DNA from: Pyxidicoccus parkwaysis
Lineage (GTDB): Bacteria; Myxococcota; Myxococcia; Myxococcales; Myxococcaceae
Assembly: GCF_017301735.1 (NCBI RefSeq)
Contig: NZ_CP071090.1
Coordinates: 5,756,001-5,820,000, forward strand
Reading direction: 5' to 3'
DNA: 64,000 nucleotides
Below are positions 17,741 to 27,172 of this stretch, piece after piece (position 1 is the stretch's first letter; every line of letters begins with the position of its first letter). The translations under genes were made by a program, and so were the position numbers. The notes beneath the pieces are model-generated. The model did no database searches. It was not told the DNA's origin and saw nothing but the letters and a program-made list of their open reading frames with translations.

Positions 17741-20700
17741 TTGAGCGACCTGCCCAGACTGCTCCTGTGCAGTTTCGACGTCATCCCCGGCCCGTCGGGC
17801 TCGTCGCGCCGTGTCACGGAGTACCTCAAGGCGCTTCCGGACCGCTTCTCCGTGGTGGTGCTGTCGGCGAAGACTCCTGACCACTCCCATATCGAGAAGT
17901 ACCAGGGTGCTCGGCTGCTGCGGGTGCCGGTAGGCTCGGGCGACCTAGCCTCCCGCATCCAGGCCTTCGAGCGCGCCGTGCGCCGCCAGTTGGAGAGCGA
18001 GGAGTACGCGCTCGCGCACTTCACGGACCCCTTCGGCGGCTATGCGCTGTGCGAGCTGAAGGCCGACTACGGGCACCGCCTCATCTACGAGGCGCAGACC
18101 TTCCCGTCCCAGGAGCTGCGCTACACGCACCCGCAGACGGAAGGCGACCGGCGCTTCCTCTCCAAGATTCGCAGGCAGGAGCTGTTCTGCCTGATGAACG
18201 CGGACCTCATCATCACCGGCTCGCAGACGACGCGCTCGTACATCCAGTCGCTCGGGGCGAGCGAGGACCTCATCCACGTGGTCCGCGCGCCGGTGGACCT
18301 CAAGGCGTACGACCCGGAAGCCATGGGCGCGCCGGACGGACAGCCGCTGCGGCTGATGTACCTGGGCAGCCAGGTGGGGTGGCAGGGCCTGCCCACGCTG
18401 CTGCGCGCGGTGGCGCTCGCGGCCCAGCGCGCGGAGGTGCGGCTCACGGTGGTGGGCGCGCAGCACGCGGACTGGCAGCCGCACCTGGATGACCTGGTGA
18501 AGGAGCTGGGGCTGAAGGAGCGTGTGGAGTTCCAGCCGCCCGTCGCGCATGACGACGTGGCCAAGGTGCTCGCGCTGGCGGACGTGGGCGTGCTCCCGCT
18601 GGACGACGTGGAGCGCAACCGGCTGCAGGGCGGCCCCCTGTCGAAGGTGTCCGAGTACTGCGCCGCCGGCCGCCCCGTCATCACGTCGGACCTGCCCATC
18701 ACCCGCGAGCTCATTCCCCAGGACGCCGCCCTCTTCTTCCCGCCCGGAGACACGCAGGCGCTGGCGAACCACATCGTCGACCTGGCGCGCGACGTGCCGC
18801 GCCGCGCGGAGCTGGGACGCCGGGCGCGAGCGCACGCGGAGGAGGTGCTCGAGGCCGGCATCATCCGCGGGCGGTTGATCGACCTCTACGATTCGCTGCT
18901 GGACAAGCGGACGCAGGCGGTGGCCCCGAGGAGTGAGGACGACCTGCCCGCGCCCACGATGGTGACGGGCACGCCGACCAACCGGCTCGCGGCGCTGCTG
19001 CCCCCTGAACCGACGCCCGTGAAGCCGCTGCCGAAGCCGGAGTCCTCGAAGCCCGGCGCCTCCGAGCCCGCGCGCGAGGAACTGCCGCTGGTGATGGGGC
19101 AGGTGATGGAAGACGGGCTCGACACGCGCCTCGTCAAGACGGAGCTGGAGGCGCAGCCCTCCGAGCCGCCCGTGGTGATGGGCCTGCCCCTGCGCGAGAG
19201 CGCCACGCCGCAGGGCCCTTCGCCGGCCTCCGTCATCGTGGACTCGGCGCTTCCTGTTTCGGGCCGCTCGGAGTCTGGTGGGCCGGTGGCGCAGAAGGCG
19301 TCCACGGCAGGCAAGGCTGGAGCGCCGTCGCTCGTGGAGGAGCCACCCGGGCCGACTCCAACGCCGACGCCCATCGTCCGTGGCGCGCTCACCATCGAGA
19401 GCGAAGAGCCCCCGGCTCCGACGCCTGTCGTTCGTGCCCCCGCGCCTCGGGACACGGAGGAACCTCCGTCGCCCACGCCTGTCGTCCGTGCGCCCGCGAG
19501 CGCCGATGCCGAGGAGCCTCCTTCGCCGACTCCGGTGGTCCGCGCGCCTGTCGCGCCGGACCGTGAAGAGCCACCCGCGCCCACGCCGGTGACGCGGGCT
19601 CCGAGTGCTCGCGATGAGGCTCCGAGCCCCGTCATCGCCAGCCGCTCGTCCGTCACGTCCGAGCGCGATGACGAGCCGCCAGCGCCCACGCCCATCGTCA
19701 AGGTGCCCGCGGCGCTGCTCATGCGTGACGAGGGATTCACACCGTCCGCCTCGGGCCGTGGCTCCTCGAGCGCGAGCAAGAAGGACAAGGACGAGTCGTC
19801 GGCGCCCGAGCCTTCACGCCCACTGAGTAGTCGCAGCACCTCGGCTCGCGTGGAGACTCCGTCGCGGCGCATGTCGGCGCTGGGCTCGTCGTCGCGAGGC
19901 ACCTCGTCCGGCGAATCCGAGCGGGGTGCATCGTCATCGCGCTCAGCGAGCTCGGAGATTTCGATTCCCCAGGTGGCTCGCGATTCGAGTCTGCCTGGAG
20001 CTTCGCGCGCCGGCTCACCGCTCTCCGACACGGGCCTGCCCCCGGCGTCGCGCTCGGGCGCTTCGAGCTCGGAGCTTTCGATTCCCCAGGCGACGCGCGA
20101 CACGGGGCTGCCCCCGGTGGTGCGCTCAGGACCATCGGCTTCCGAGTCGGGTCTGCCTCCTGTTGTTCGCTCCGGCTCGCAGACCTCCGAGTCAGGCCTC
20201 CCGCCCATCGTCCGCTCCGGCCCGCAGACGTCTGAGACGGCACTGCCCCCGGTGGTCCGCTCCGGCCCGCAGACTTCTGAGACGGCCCTGCCCCCGGTGG
20301 TTCGCTCGGGCCCGCAGACCTCGGAGTCGGCGCTCCCGCCGGTGGTTCGTTCCGGCCCTCAGACTTCGGAAACGGCCGTGCCTCCAGTGCTGCGCTCTGG
20401 CGCATCGTCCTCGGACGCGGGGCTGCCGCCGATGATCCGCGGGGGCTCCACCGCCGCCGACTCGGAGCGCCCTCCTCCCGTGCTGCGCCCGGGTGCCCCG
20501 GTCTCCGACTCGGAGCGACCCTTCACCGGCCGTCCCATCACCTCGGAGACCGTACTGCCGCCGGTGATCCGCGGCGGCTCCACCACCTCCGAGCCCGAAC
20601 GCCCGCCTCCCGTGCTGCGCCCGGGTGACCCCGACCGGCTCGCGCCGAGCCGCGGTGGCACCGAGTCCGAGCGCCCGCCCGCGCTGCCACCCCGCGCCGC

Positions 20701-21262
20701 TGCCCCGCCGCCCGTCCCGCGCCAGCGCCCACCCCGGCTGATGCCCGAGGGCCCGCCCCGCCTGTCCCCCGTGGGCGCCCAGGCCTCGCGCCCTCCTCCG
20801 TCGCTGAAGGCCTCCATCCCCGCCAGCTCCGAGGACGAGCCCGAGGAGATCTCCGCCGACGAGGCCCAGCCCATCGACGAGAGCTCGGAAGCCTCTCCGA
20901 CTCCTGCACACCCGCGCCCACGTCTGGACGAGCCGGATGAGATCAGCAGCGACGAAGTGGAGGAGGCCGAGGTCTCCGCCGCCAACGCCCGCCTGCTCGA
21001 CGAAGACGCCGACGTCCACGAGGTGGAGGCCGAGCCCACGAGCCAGCCCGTGGACGAAGGTCCCGCGCCGGAGCCCATGCCCTCGTCACTGAACCCGTGG
21101 TTCGCCCAGCTCGCCCACGGCTACTGTCCACCCGAGGGCATCCGTTTCGACCGCCACACGCCACCGACCACGTTCCCAGGTCGGGACGAGGACACCTCCC
21201 CCTCCCGCGTTCCCCCGCCCGCACGTACCTCCCCGGGCGTCGTTCGCGGCAAGGGCTCGTGA
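17741..21262 (+). CDS. GT4-type glycosyltransferase fused to a long repetitive disordered tail
   Basis: 1,173 residues starting at TTG 17741. Residues 1-385 form a GT-B glycosyltransferase of the GT4 type: PGPSGSSRRVTEYLKAL (acceptor-side loop), IYEAQTFPSQELRY, LMYLGSQVGWQGLPTLLRAV, ADVGVLPLD, then PLSKVSEYCAAGRPVITSDLP in the donor-binding region. The rest, about 780 residues, is Pro/Ser/Glu-rich without globular motifs. It contains about six EEPPAPTPVVRAP units and about a dozen 15-residue LPPVVRSGPQTSE units. The extreme C-terminus is more conserved-looking (LNPWFAQLAHGYCPPEGIRFDR). The gene diverges from the DUF4912/GH57 pair and precedes aglZ. Donor and acceptor are unknown. A sugar-transfer domain with such a tail is unusual. 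Confidence 0.85.
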   Translation: MSDLPRLLLCSFDVIPGPSGSSRRVTEYLKALPDRFSVVVLSAKTPDHSHIEKYQGARLLRVPVGSGDLASRIQAFERAVRRQLESEEYALAHFTDPFGGYALCELKADYGHRLIYEAQTFPSQELRYTHPQTEGDRRFLSKIRRQELFCLMNADLIITGSQTTRSYIQSLGASEDLIHVVRAPVDLKAYDPEAMGAPDGQPLRLMYLGSQVGWQGLPTLLRAVALAAQRAEVRLTVVGAQHADWQPHLDDLVKELGLKERVEFQPPVAHDDVAKVLALADVGVLPLDDVERNRLQGGPLSKVSEYCAAGRPVITSDLPITRELIPQDAALFFPPGDTQALANHIVDLARDVPRRAELGRRARAHAEEVLEAGIIRGRLIDLYDSLLDKRTQAVAPRSEDDLPAPTMVTGTPTNRLAALLPPEPTPVKPLPKPESSKPGASEPAREELPLVMGQVMEDGLDTRLVKTELEAQPSEPPVVMGLPLRESATPQGPSPASVIVDSALPVSGRSESGGPVAQKASTAGKAGAPSLVEEPPGPTPTPTPIVRGALTIESEEPPAPTPVVRAPAPRDTEEPPSPTPVVRAPASADAEEPPSPTPVVRAPVAPDREEPPAPTPVTRAPSARDEAPSPVIASRSSVTSERDDEPPAPTPIVKVPAALLMRDEGFTPSASGRGSSSASKKDKDESSAPEPSRPLSSRSTSARVETPSRRMSALGSSSRGTSSGESERGASSSRSASSEISIPQVARDSSLPGASRAGSPLSDTGLPPASRSGASSSELSIPQATRDTGLPPVVRSGPSASESGLPPVVRSGSQTSESGLPPIVRSGPQTSETALPPVVRSGPQTSETALPPVVRSGPQTSESALPPVVRSGPQTSETAVPPVLRSGASSSDAGLPPMIRGGSTAADSERPPPVLRPGAPVSDSERPFTGRPITSETVLPPVIRGGSTTSEPERPPPVLRPGDPDRLAPSRGGTESERPPALPPRAAAPPPVPRQRPPRLMPEGPPRLSPVGAQASRPPPSLKASIPASSEDEPEEISADEAQPIDESSEASPTPAHPRPRLDEPDEISSDEVEEAEVSAANARLLDEDADVHEVEAEPTSQPVDEGPAPEPMPSSLNPWFAQLAHGYCPPEGIRFDRHTPPTTFPGRDEDTSPSRVPPPARTSPGVVRGKGS
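19330..20640 (+). repeat. Two families of coding repeats in the glycosyltransferase tail
   Basis: At about 19330-19710 lie five to six copies of an 18-residue unit with core EEPPxPTPVVRAP. At about 20025-20640 lie about a dozen copies of a 15-residue (45-bp) unit with core LPPVVRSGPQTSE. Several of the latter are nearly identical at DNA level (about 20160-20390). Confidence 0.85.
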
Positions 21263-21361
21263 AGCAACCAACCGAGCGCCACCCGGAAACTTTCCAAGGC
21301 TTGCACGCGCCCGATAGGATGCTGCGGTTTTCACAGCACTTTTTCCGGATCAAAGGGCTTC

Positions 21362-24300
21362 ATGGAGCGTCGGGTCCTCATCGTCGAAAGCCAGAACGAA
21401 TTCGCCCTCAGCATGGCCACCGTGCTCAAGAGCGCGGGCTATCAAACGGCCATGGCGGCGACCGCGTCTGACGCGCAGCGTGAGCTGGAAAAGCGCCGCC
21501 CGGATCTGGTCGTCCTGCGTGCCGAGCTGCCGGATCAATCCGGCTTCGTTCTCTGTGGGCAGATCAAGAAGGGCAAGTGGGGCCAGAATCTCAAGGTCCT
21601 CCTCCTGTCCTCGGACACGGGCGTGGATGGCCTGACGCAGCACCGGCAGACGCCGGCCGCTGCCGACGGCTACCTCGTCATCCCGTTCGAGATGGGCGAG
21701 CTCGCGTCCATGAGCCACGGCATCATCCCGCCGGGCTCGGACGAGTCGGACGCCTCGTTGGATGCGGCCCTCAACGGCGCGCCCCGCGAGGCCCCGCCGC
21801 CCATGCCGCCCTCCATCCGCACCACCGCCGGCGGCCCGCCCAAGCTCCCCAAGCGTGAGCGCCGCAGCGCGATGACGGATGAGGACCGCGCCTTCCTCGA
21901 CCGCGCCTTCCAGTCCATCGCGGACCGCAAGGCGGAGCTCCTCGCCGAGTCCCGCCAGCTCAAGCGCCCGCCCCCGCGCCGCGAGCTGATGGGCACGCCC
22001 GAGGGCAAGATTCAAATCCTCCGCGACGAGCTGAAGACGCGCGAGGCCCAGCTCGCCCGCCTCTCCGAAATCTGGAGCGTGCGCGAGCGCGAGCTGTTGT
22101 CCGGCGAGGACCGGCTCCACGAGAAGGACGTGGAGCTGCAGGGCCTGAAGATGCAGGTGGACGACCTGCTCCGCCGCTTCAACGAGGCCCAGCAGGCCAT
22201 GCTCCAGAAGGAGCGCGAGCACGGCGCCGCCGTGGACGACCTGCTCCTCCAGAAGTTCTCCGCGGAGAAGGACCTCATCGAGGTCGTCGCCTCCAAGGAA
22301 AAGGACATCAACGTCCTGCGCAAGGAGGTCCACAACCGCGAGGACGAGCTGTCGCGCCGGGCCTCCGAGCTGGAGAACCTCCGCGGCGAGTACGACAAGC
22401 TGGAGAAGCACCTCGGCGTCGTCACGCTGGAGTTCGAGGTCAAGGAGCAGAAGCTCCAGGACGCCCTCCGCGCCCACGAGGCGGAGAACGCCCGCCTGAC
22501 GAAGCGCGGTGACGACTTCGAGGCGGAGCTCGGCCGCACCGTCAGCGAGCGCGACGCGCGCTACGCCGAGCTGGGCGGAGAAATCCAGGCCCTGCAGGAC
22601 CGCCTCTCCGAGACGGAGCAGGAGCGCGACACCACCGTCCGCGCCCTGGAGGCGCGCGCCACCGCCGCCGAGGAGCACGGCCAGCAGGCGGACGCGGAAA
22701 TCGTCCGGCTGAACGCCGAGCGCAACGCCCTGGAGTCCCGCCTCACGCAGCAGGTGGCGGACCTCGAAGGCGACCTCGCGCGCACCACCAGCGAGCGCGA
22801 CCAGCTCCGCCTGGACAAGGACGCCCAGGAGACGGAGCTCACCCAGCGCATCGAGGACCGCGACGCCAAGATTGGCACCCTCGAGCGCGAGCTGTCGGAG
22901 ACCATCGCCCGCAACGAGCAGAGCGAGGCGGAGCTCAACGCCAACATCCAGCAGCACCTGGAGCGCATCGGCGAGCTCGAGGGTGAAGTCGAGTCCGTCA
23001 AGACGCACCTCGCGGACCGCGAGGCCGAGCTCACCGCCGAGCTCCAGGCCCTCCAGCAGGCCAAGGAGGAGCTGGAGACGGACCTCACGGACCGGCTCAA
23101 CGCGCTCAACACGGCGAAGGACGCGCTGGAGCAGGACCTCACCCAGAAGCTGGAGGAGCTGCGCTCCGCCAAGGCCGAGCTGGAGGCGGACCTCACCGGC
23201 CAGATTCAGGCGCTCACCTCGCAGCTGGAGGAGTCGCAGCGCGTCGGAGATCAGCTCACCGCGCGCGTGGCGTCGCTGGAGGACACCGTCTCCCAGCGCG
23301 AGGCCACGATTGAGGGCCTGCAAGGTGACGTGGCGACGCGCGACGAGCGCATCGCCGAGCTGAGCGGCAACCTGGAGGCCACCAGCCAGACGCTGGCCCA
23401 GACGCAGGACACGCTCTCGCGCACGGAGGCCACCCTCTCCGAGACGCAGGGCACCCTTGCCCGCACCGAGGAGACGCTCTCCGAGACGCGCGGCGAGCTG
23501 GAGGCCACCAGCCAGACGCTGGCCGACACGCAGACGCGCCTCGCCCAGACGGAAGGCGCCCTGGCGGAGACGCGCGGCGAGCTGGAGGCCACCAGCCAGA
23601 CGCTGGCCCAGACGCAGGACACGCTGGCCCGCACCGAGGCCACGCTCTCGGACACGCAGCAGCGGCTGTCCCAGACGGAAGGCGCGCTGGCGGAGACGCG
23701 CGGCGAGCTGGAGGCCACCAGCCAGACGCTGGCGCAGACCCAGGGCGCGCTGGAGGAGACGCGCGAGCAGCTCGCCAGCACCATCGGCCAGCGTGACGCG
23801 CTCCAGACCGAGCTCCAGGAGACGCAGGGCGCGCTCCAGGATACGAACGACACCCTGGCCCGCACCACCCGCGAGCGCGACCAGCGCACCGCGGAGCTGA
23901 AGGCCCTCGGTGAGGCGAAGGACGCGCTGGAGGACCAGCTCACCGGTCAGATTGGCCAGCTGCGCGGCGAGCTGTCCGAGACGCAGGGCAACCTCGAGGC
24001 GGAGAAGGCCGCGCACGAGAAGCTGGCCGCCGAGACGAGCGCGCACATTGGCGACCTCACCGCCGAGCGCGACGGGCTGCGCCAGGAGCTGGAGGCCACC
24101 ACCCAGACGCTGGAGCAGACGCAGGGCCAGCTCGCCACCACCCGCGAGGCGCTGGGGCGCGAGCAGCAGGCCCACGCCGCCGCCCGGCAGGCCGCCGCCA
24201 ACATGCAGGCCTCGCTGGAGTCTCAGCTCAACGAGGCCCGCAACCAGGGCGAGGACCTGGGCGAGCAGCTCACCCTCACCAAGCACGAGCTGGGCGCCGC

Positions 24301-25594
24301 CGTCGCCGAGGTGACGCGGCTGTCCTCGCAGCTCGCGCAGGTGGAGGACGCCAAGGGCAACCTCGAGGAGCGGCTGCACGCGCTCACCGAGGAGTCGCAG
24401 CGCAAGGAGGAGCTGCTCCAGAACGACCTCGCCAGCAAGGGCAAGGAGCTCTCCGACACGCTCCGCAAGCTCACCCAGGTGACGCAGGAGAAGATGCGTC
24501 AGGGCGAGGTGCTCAACCGCGAGGTCGCCACCCGCACCGAGCAGCTCAAGGCCCTGGAGACGAAGCTCCAGACGCAGGCCACCGAGGCCAAGCGCCACGC
24601 GGACACGCTCGGCCAGCAGATGGCGGGCCTCAACAACCAGCTCGAGCTGGGCAAGAAGGCCCTCGCCGACCGCGAGGAGCAGCTCAAGGCCGCCGGCGCC
24701 GCCCAGCAGAAGCTCACCGCCGAGCGCAACAACCTCGCCGGTCAGCTCCAGCAGGCCGAGGCGAAGGCCCAGCAGCAGGCGCAGCAGACCGCCCAGGAGC
24801 GCGCGGACGCCAAGCGCGCCGCGGACGACCTGGCCGCGAAGCTGGCCAAGGCCGAGCAGCGCGTCGCCCAGCTCACCCAGGAGGCCCAGGCCCGCACCGC
24901 CGACGCGGAGGCGAAGTCCAAGGACCTCCAGGCGCAGCTCGCCGCGCGCACGAAGAAGGTCCAGGATCTGGAGCTGGCGGTGGAGAACGCGCAGGGCGCC
25001 AAGGCCCGCGTGGAGAAGGAGCTCAACGCCAAGGTGTCCACCGCCGAGGGCAAGGCCAACGAGGCCGCGGCCCGGCTCGCCACCGCGCAGAAGGAGCGCA
25101 AGGACCTGGAGACGCGGCACCTCAAGGAGCTCGAGGACCTCAACGCCAAGCAGAAGGCGGAGCTCGAGCGCCGCGAGAGCATCAAGGCCCAGGAGGTGGC
25201 CCGCCTGCAGCAGTCCGTGCAGGAGAAGAGCAAGGCCCTCAAGGTCGCCGAGCTGGAGCTGGCCCGCTTCAAGACGAAGGCCCCCGCGGCCGCCGCCACC
25301 CCGGCCCCCACGAAGGCCGCTGCCGCGAAGGCCGCTGCTCCCGCCGACGACGAGGACCTGGCCCTGAAGACCCAGCTCAACCAGGTCATCCCGGCCGCCG
25401 CCCCTGCGGCCGCCGCGAAGCCCGCCGCCAAGGCTCCGGCGAAGCCCGCCGCGAAGAAGGCGGCGGCCCCCGCTCCGGCTCCCGCTCCCGAGGAGTCCGA
25501 GCCTACCGACCGGACCGTGATGATTCCGCTGCCCACCGGCGGCGTGAAGGAAGACGACGACTGGACGGCCCTGGTCGACGAGCTCGACAAGTAG
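21362..25594 (+). CDS. aglZ: AglZ-type gliding-motility protein: pseudo-receiver plus long coiled coil
   Basis: 1,410 residues; M. xanthus AglZ is about 1,395. Residues 1-120 form a CheY-like receiver lacking phosphorylation chemistry: the first acidic pair is ES (LIVESQNEF) and the acceptor-Asp position is R53 (VVLRAELPDQSG). Then come a Pro-rich linker (about 135-215) and about 1,050 residues of heptad coiled coil with internally duplicated blocks. The Ala/Pro-rich tail ends in an acidic segment (DDWTALVDELD). In M. xanthus AglZ is a cytoplasmic component of the adventurous-motility focal-adhesion complex acting with MglA and the Frz pathway. AAAGGG precedes the ATG. FrzS shares this layout but is far shorter (about 555 residues). 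Confidence 0.88.
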   Translation: MERRVLIVESQNEFALSMATVLKSAGYQTAMAATASDAQRELEKRRPDLVVLRAELPDQSGFVLCGQIKKGKWGQNLKVLLLSSDTGVDGLTQHRQTPAAADGYLVIPFEMGELASMSHGIIPPGSDESDASLDAALNGAPREAPPPMPPSIRTTAGGPPKLPKRERRSAMTDEDRAFLDRAFQSIADRKAELLAESRQLKRPPPRRELMGTPEGKIQILRDELKTREAQLARLSEIWSVRERELLSGEDRLHEKDVELQGLKMQVDDLLRRFNEAQQAMLQKEREHGAAVDDLLLQKFSAEKDLIEVVASKEKDINVLRKEVHNREDELSRRASELENLRGEYDKLEKHLGVVTLEFEVKEQKLQDALRAHEAENARLTKRGDDFEAELGRTVSERDARYAELGGEIQALQDRLSETEQERDTTVRALEARATAAEEHGQQADAEIVRLNAERNALESRLTQQVADLEGDLARTTSERDQLRLDKDAQETELTQRIEDRDAKIGTLERELSETIARNEQSEAELNANIQQHLERIGELEGEVESVKTHLADREAELTAELQALQQAKEELETDLTDRLNALNTAKDALEQDLTQKLEELRSAKAELEADLTGQIQALTSQLEESQRVGDQLTARVASLEDTVSQREATIEGLQGDVATRDERIAELSGNLEATSQTLAQTQDTLSRTEATLSETQGTLARTEETLSETRGELEATSQTLADTQTRLAQTEGALAETRGELEATSQTLAQTQDTLARTEATLSDTQQRLSQTEGALAETRGELEATSQTLAQTQGALEETREQLASTIGQRDALQTELQETQGALQDTNDTLARTTRERDQRTAELKALGEAKDALEDQLTGQIGQLRGELSETQGNLEAEKAAHEKLAAETSAHIGDLTAERDGLRQELEATTQTLEQTQGQLATTREALGREQQAHAAARQAAANMQASLESQLNEARNQGEDLGEQLTLTKHELGAAVAEVTRLSSQLAQVEDAKGNLEERLHALTEESQRKEELLQNDLASKGKELSDTLRKLTQVTQEKMRQGEVLNREVATRTEQLKALETKLQTQATEAKRHADTLGQQMAGLNNQLELGKKALADREEQLKAAGAAQQKLTAERNNLAGQLQQAEAKAQQQAQQTAQERADAKRAADDLAAKLAKAEQRVAQLTQEAQARTADAEAKSKDLQAQLAARTKKVQDLELAVENAQGAKARVEKELNAKVSTAEGKANEAAARLATAQKERKDLETRHLKELEDLNAKQKAELERRESIKAQEVARLQQSVQEKSKALKVAELELARFKTKAPAAAATPAPTKAAAAKAAAPADDEDLALKTQLNQVIPAAAPAAAAKPAAKAPAKPAAKKAAAPAPAPAPEESEPTDRTVMIPLPTGGVKEDDDWTALVDELDK
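23365..23770 (+). repeat. Heptad-phased internal repeats in aglZ
   Basis: The block GELEATSQTLAQTQ occurs at least four times in degenerate or exact form. The spacings between successive ETRGELEATSQTLA copies are 28 and then 42 residues, exact multiples of seven, so duplication has kept heptad register. The DNA of the copies is nearly identical (core GAGCTGGAGGCCACCAGCCA). Confidence 0.85.
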
Positions 25595-25604
25595 GGTTGG
25601 GAAT

Positions 25605-25658
25605 CCGGCACCCCTGCCGGAAGCCCGGCACCCGGCCTGGGGAGCAATTCCCCAGGCC
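25605..25658 (+). terminator. Two hairpins after aglZ
   Basis: CCGGCA-CCCC-TGCCGG (25605-25620) begins 10 nt after the aglZ stop. A second 10-bp stem, GGCCTGGGGA ... TCCCCAGGCC, lies at 25634-25658. Neither has a T-run. A third, imperfect inverted repeat (GACTCACCCCGGA at 25691 against TCCGGGGTGGGAGTC at 25722) lies further on. Together they probably end aglZ transcription and shield it from the opposing gene at 25808. Confidence 0.5.
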
Positions 25659-25807
25659 CGTCCCCAGCTGGAAGTCCTTGGTCCAGAAACGACTCACCCC
25701 GGAGCGCCTCGTCATGGGCGGTCCGGGGTGGGAGTCTCTTCAGGTCCCCAGAAACTCAGGGGCTCTTGGTTCAACCATGACAGCCGTGCCCTACCCGGGC
25801 GCGGAGA

Positions 25808-26029
25808 TCAGAGGGCGGCGCGCGCCTCGGCGACCAGCTCCTTGAAGTGGAGCGAGGCGAGCACGTCACGGAGCGAAGCCTCGCGCCCGTGGCTGTGCGC
25901 CTCCAGCTGCGCGTTGTGCCACCGGGTGCGGAGCGTCCGCACCGCGATGTAGGCCAGCAGGAGCGGGAAGCCCCCGGGCAACAGCACCACCGCCACCGCC
26001 ATCGCCATCCTCAACCACACCCAAAACAT
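25808..26029 (-). CDS. Small single-span membrane protein of unknown function
   Basis: A 73-residue protein from ATG 26029, with AGGT 9 nt upstream. It begins MFWVWLRMAMAVAVVLLPGG and has one strongly hydrophobic segment (about 7-30) followed by a charged, helical C-terminal half (LRTRWHNAQLEAHSHGREASL) ending ELVAEARAAL. No family is recognised. The longer open frame to 26149 adds a poorly hydrophobic, Arg-rich start and was not used. The gene converges on aglZ and diverges from the MoxR gene. The single membrane span and helical tail could suit a small regulatory or assembly factor, but nothing shows which. Confidence 0.6.
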   Translation of the reverse strand: MFWVWLRMAMAVAVVLLPGGFPLLLAYIAVRTLRTRWHNAQLEAHSHGREASLRDVLASLHFKELVAEARAAL

Positions 26030-26217
26030 GACCGCGACCTCGCTGCTTCGTGAATGCGCGAGGTAGATGCACGACATGTGCCCGCGATGCGCAGAATATT
26101 TCCCACCGTATTTCCGGCGGGTTGCAGGGCAGGGAGGCAGCAGGCCCACGGAGCGGGTGCCGGAACCCTGGCATTTTTGCCGCAGTGGTGCGGAGGGGGT
26201 CGGTTAAGTTTCCAGGC

Positions 26218-27156
26218 GTGAGTACCCCTTCGACGCAAGACGGCCGCGGCTTCACCAGCGTGGCGGACGCGGAAGAGCGCCTGGAGCAGGTGGGCTACCT
26301 CTCCTCCCCCGAAATCGCCACCGCCGCCTTCCTCGCGGACCGGATGGACAAGCCCATCCTGGTGGAGGGCCCGGCCGGTGTAGGCAAGACGGAGCTGGCC
26401 AAGGCGCTGGCCCAGGCCCTGGGCCGCGAGTTCATCCGCCTCCAGTGCTACGAGGGCCTGGACGAGGCCAAGGCCCTCTACGAGTGGGAGTACGCCAAGC
26501 AGCTGCTCTACACCCAGCTCCTCAAGGACAAGATTGGGGACATGGTGCAGGGCGCCGCCACGCTGTCCGAGGCCGCCAACAAGCTGGGCTCCAGCGACGC
26601 CGTCTTCTTCTCCGAGCGCTTCCTGCTGCCCCGTCCGATTCTGCAATCGCTCGTCTCCGAGCGCCCCGCCCTGCTGCTGGTGGACGAAATCGACAAGGCG
26701 GACCCGGAGTTCGAGGCCTTCCTCCTCGAAGTGCTGTCGGACAACGCCGTCACCATCCCCGAGCTGGGCACCTTCAAGGCGAAGCACGTCCCGCGCGTGC
26801 TGCTCACCTCCAACAACGCCCGCGAGCTTTCGGACGCGCTCAAGCGTCGCTGCCTCCACCTGCACATCGACTTCCCGGACCGCGAGCGCGAGTTGCGCAT
26901 CGTCAAGTCGCGCCTGCCCGGCGTGCCCCAGACGCTGGCCGAGCAGGTGGTGGAGGCCGTCGCCGCCATCCGCTCGTTGGACTTGAAGAAGGCGCCCTCC
27001 ATCAGCGAGACGCTGGACTGGGCGCAGAGCCTGGCGCTGCTCAACGCGGAGCAGCTCACCTCGGACCTGGTGGCCTCCACGCTCAACCTCGTCCTCAAGT
27101 ACGAGGGCGACATCGAGAAGGCCAAGGCGAACCTGCCGCAAATCGCCCAGGCCTGA
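26218..27156 (+). CDS. MoxR-family AAA+ ATPase
   Basis: 312 residues from GTG 26218; the open frame extends upstream but its sequence is not conserved-looking. Walker A is GPAGVGKT (51-58), Walker B is LLLVDEIDKAD near 155, sensor 1 is LLTSNNARELSDALKRRC, and an arginine-rich C-terminal lid follows. MoxR/CbbQ-like ATPases act as chaperones that insert cofactors or remodel partner proteins, usually with a VWA-domain partner. No VWA gene is adjacent. Instead a patatin-like phospholipase gene starts 16 nt downstream, so the two are probably co-transcribed. Confidence 0.87.
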   Translation: MSTPSTQDGRGFTSVADAEERLEQVGYLSSPEIATAAFLADRMDKPILVEGPAGVGKTELAKALAQALGREFIRLQCYEGLDEAKALYEWEYAKQLLYTQLLKDKIGDMVQGAATLSEAANKLGSSDAVFFSERFLLPRPILQSLVSERPALLLVDEIDKADPEFEAFLLEVLSDNAVTIPELGTFKAKHVPRVLLTSNNARELSDALKRRCLHLHIDFPDRERELRIVKSRLPGVPQTLAEQVVEAVAAIRSLDLKKAPSISETLDWAQSLALLNAEQLTSDLVASTLNLVLKYEGDIEKAKANLPQIAQA

Positions 27157-27172
27157 CGCGCGCGCCCCGCCC

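Noticed and set aside
21350..25120. 1,256-residue open frame antisense to aglZ
   Set aside because: It is the mirror of a repetitive GC-rich coiled-coil gene, with strongly biased Leu/Gly/Arg composition and no start signal. A shadow.
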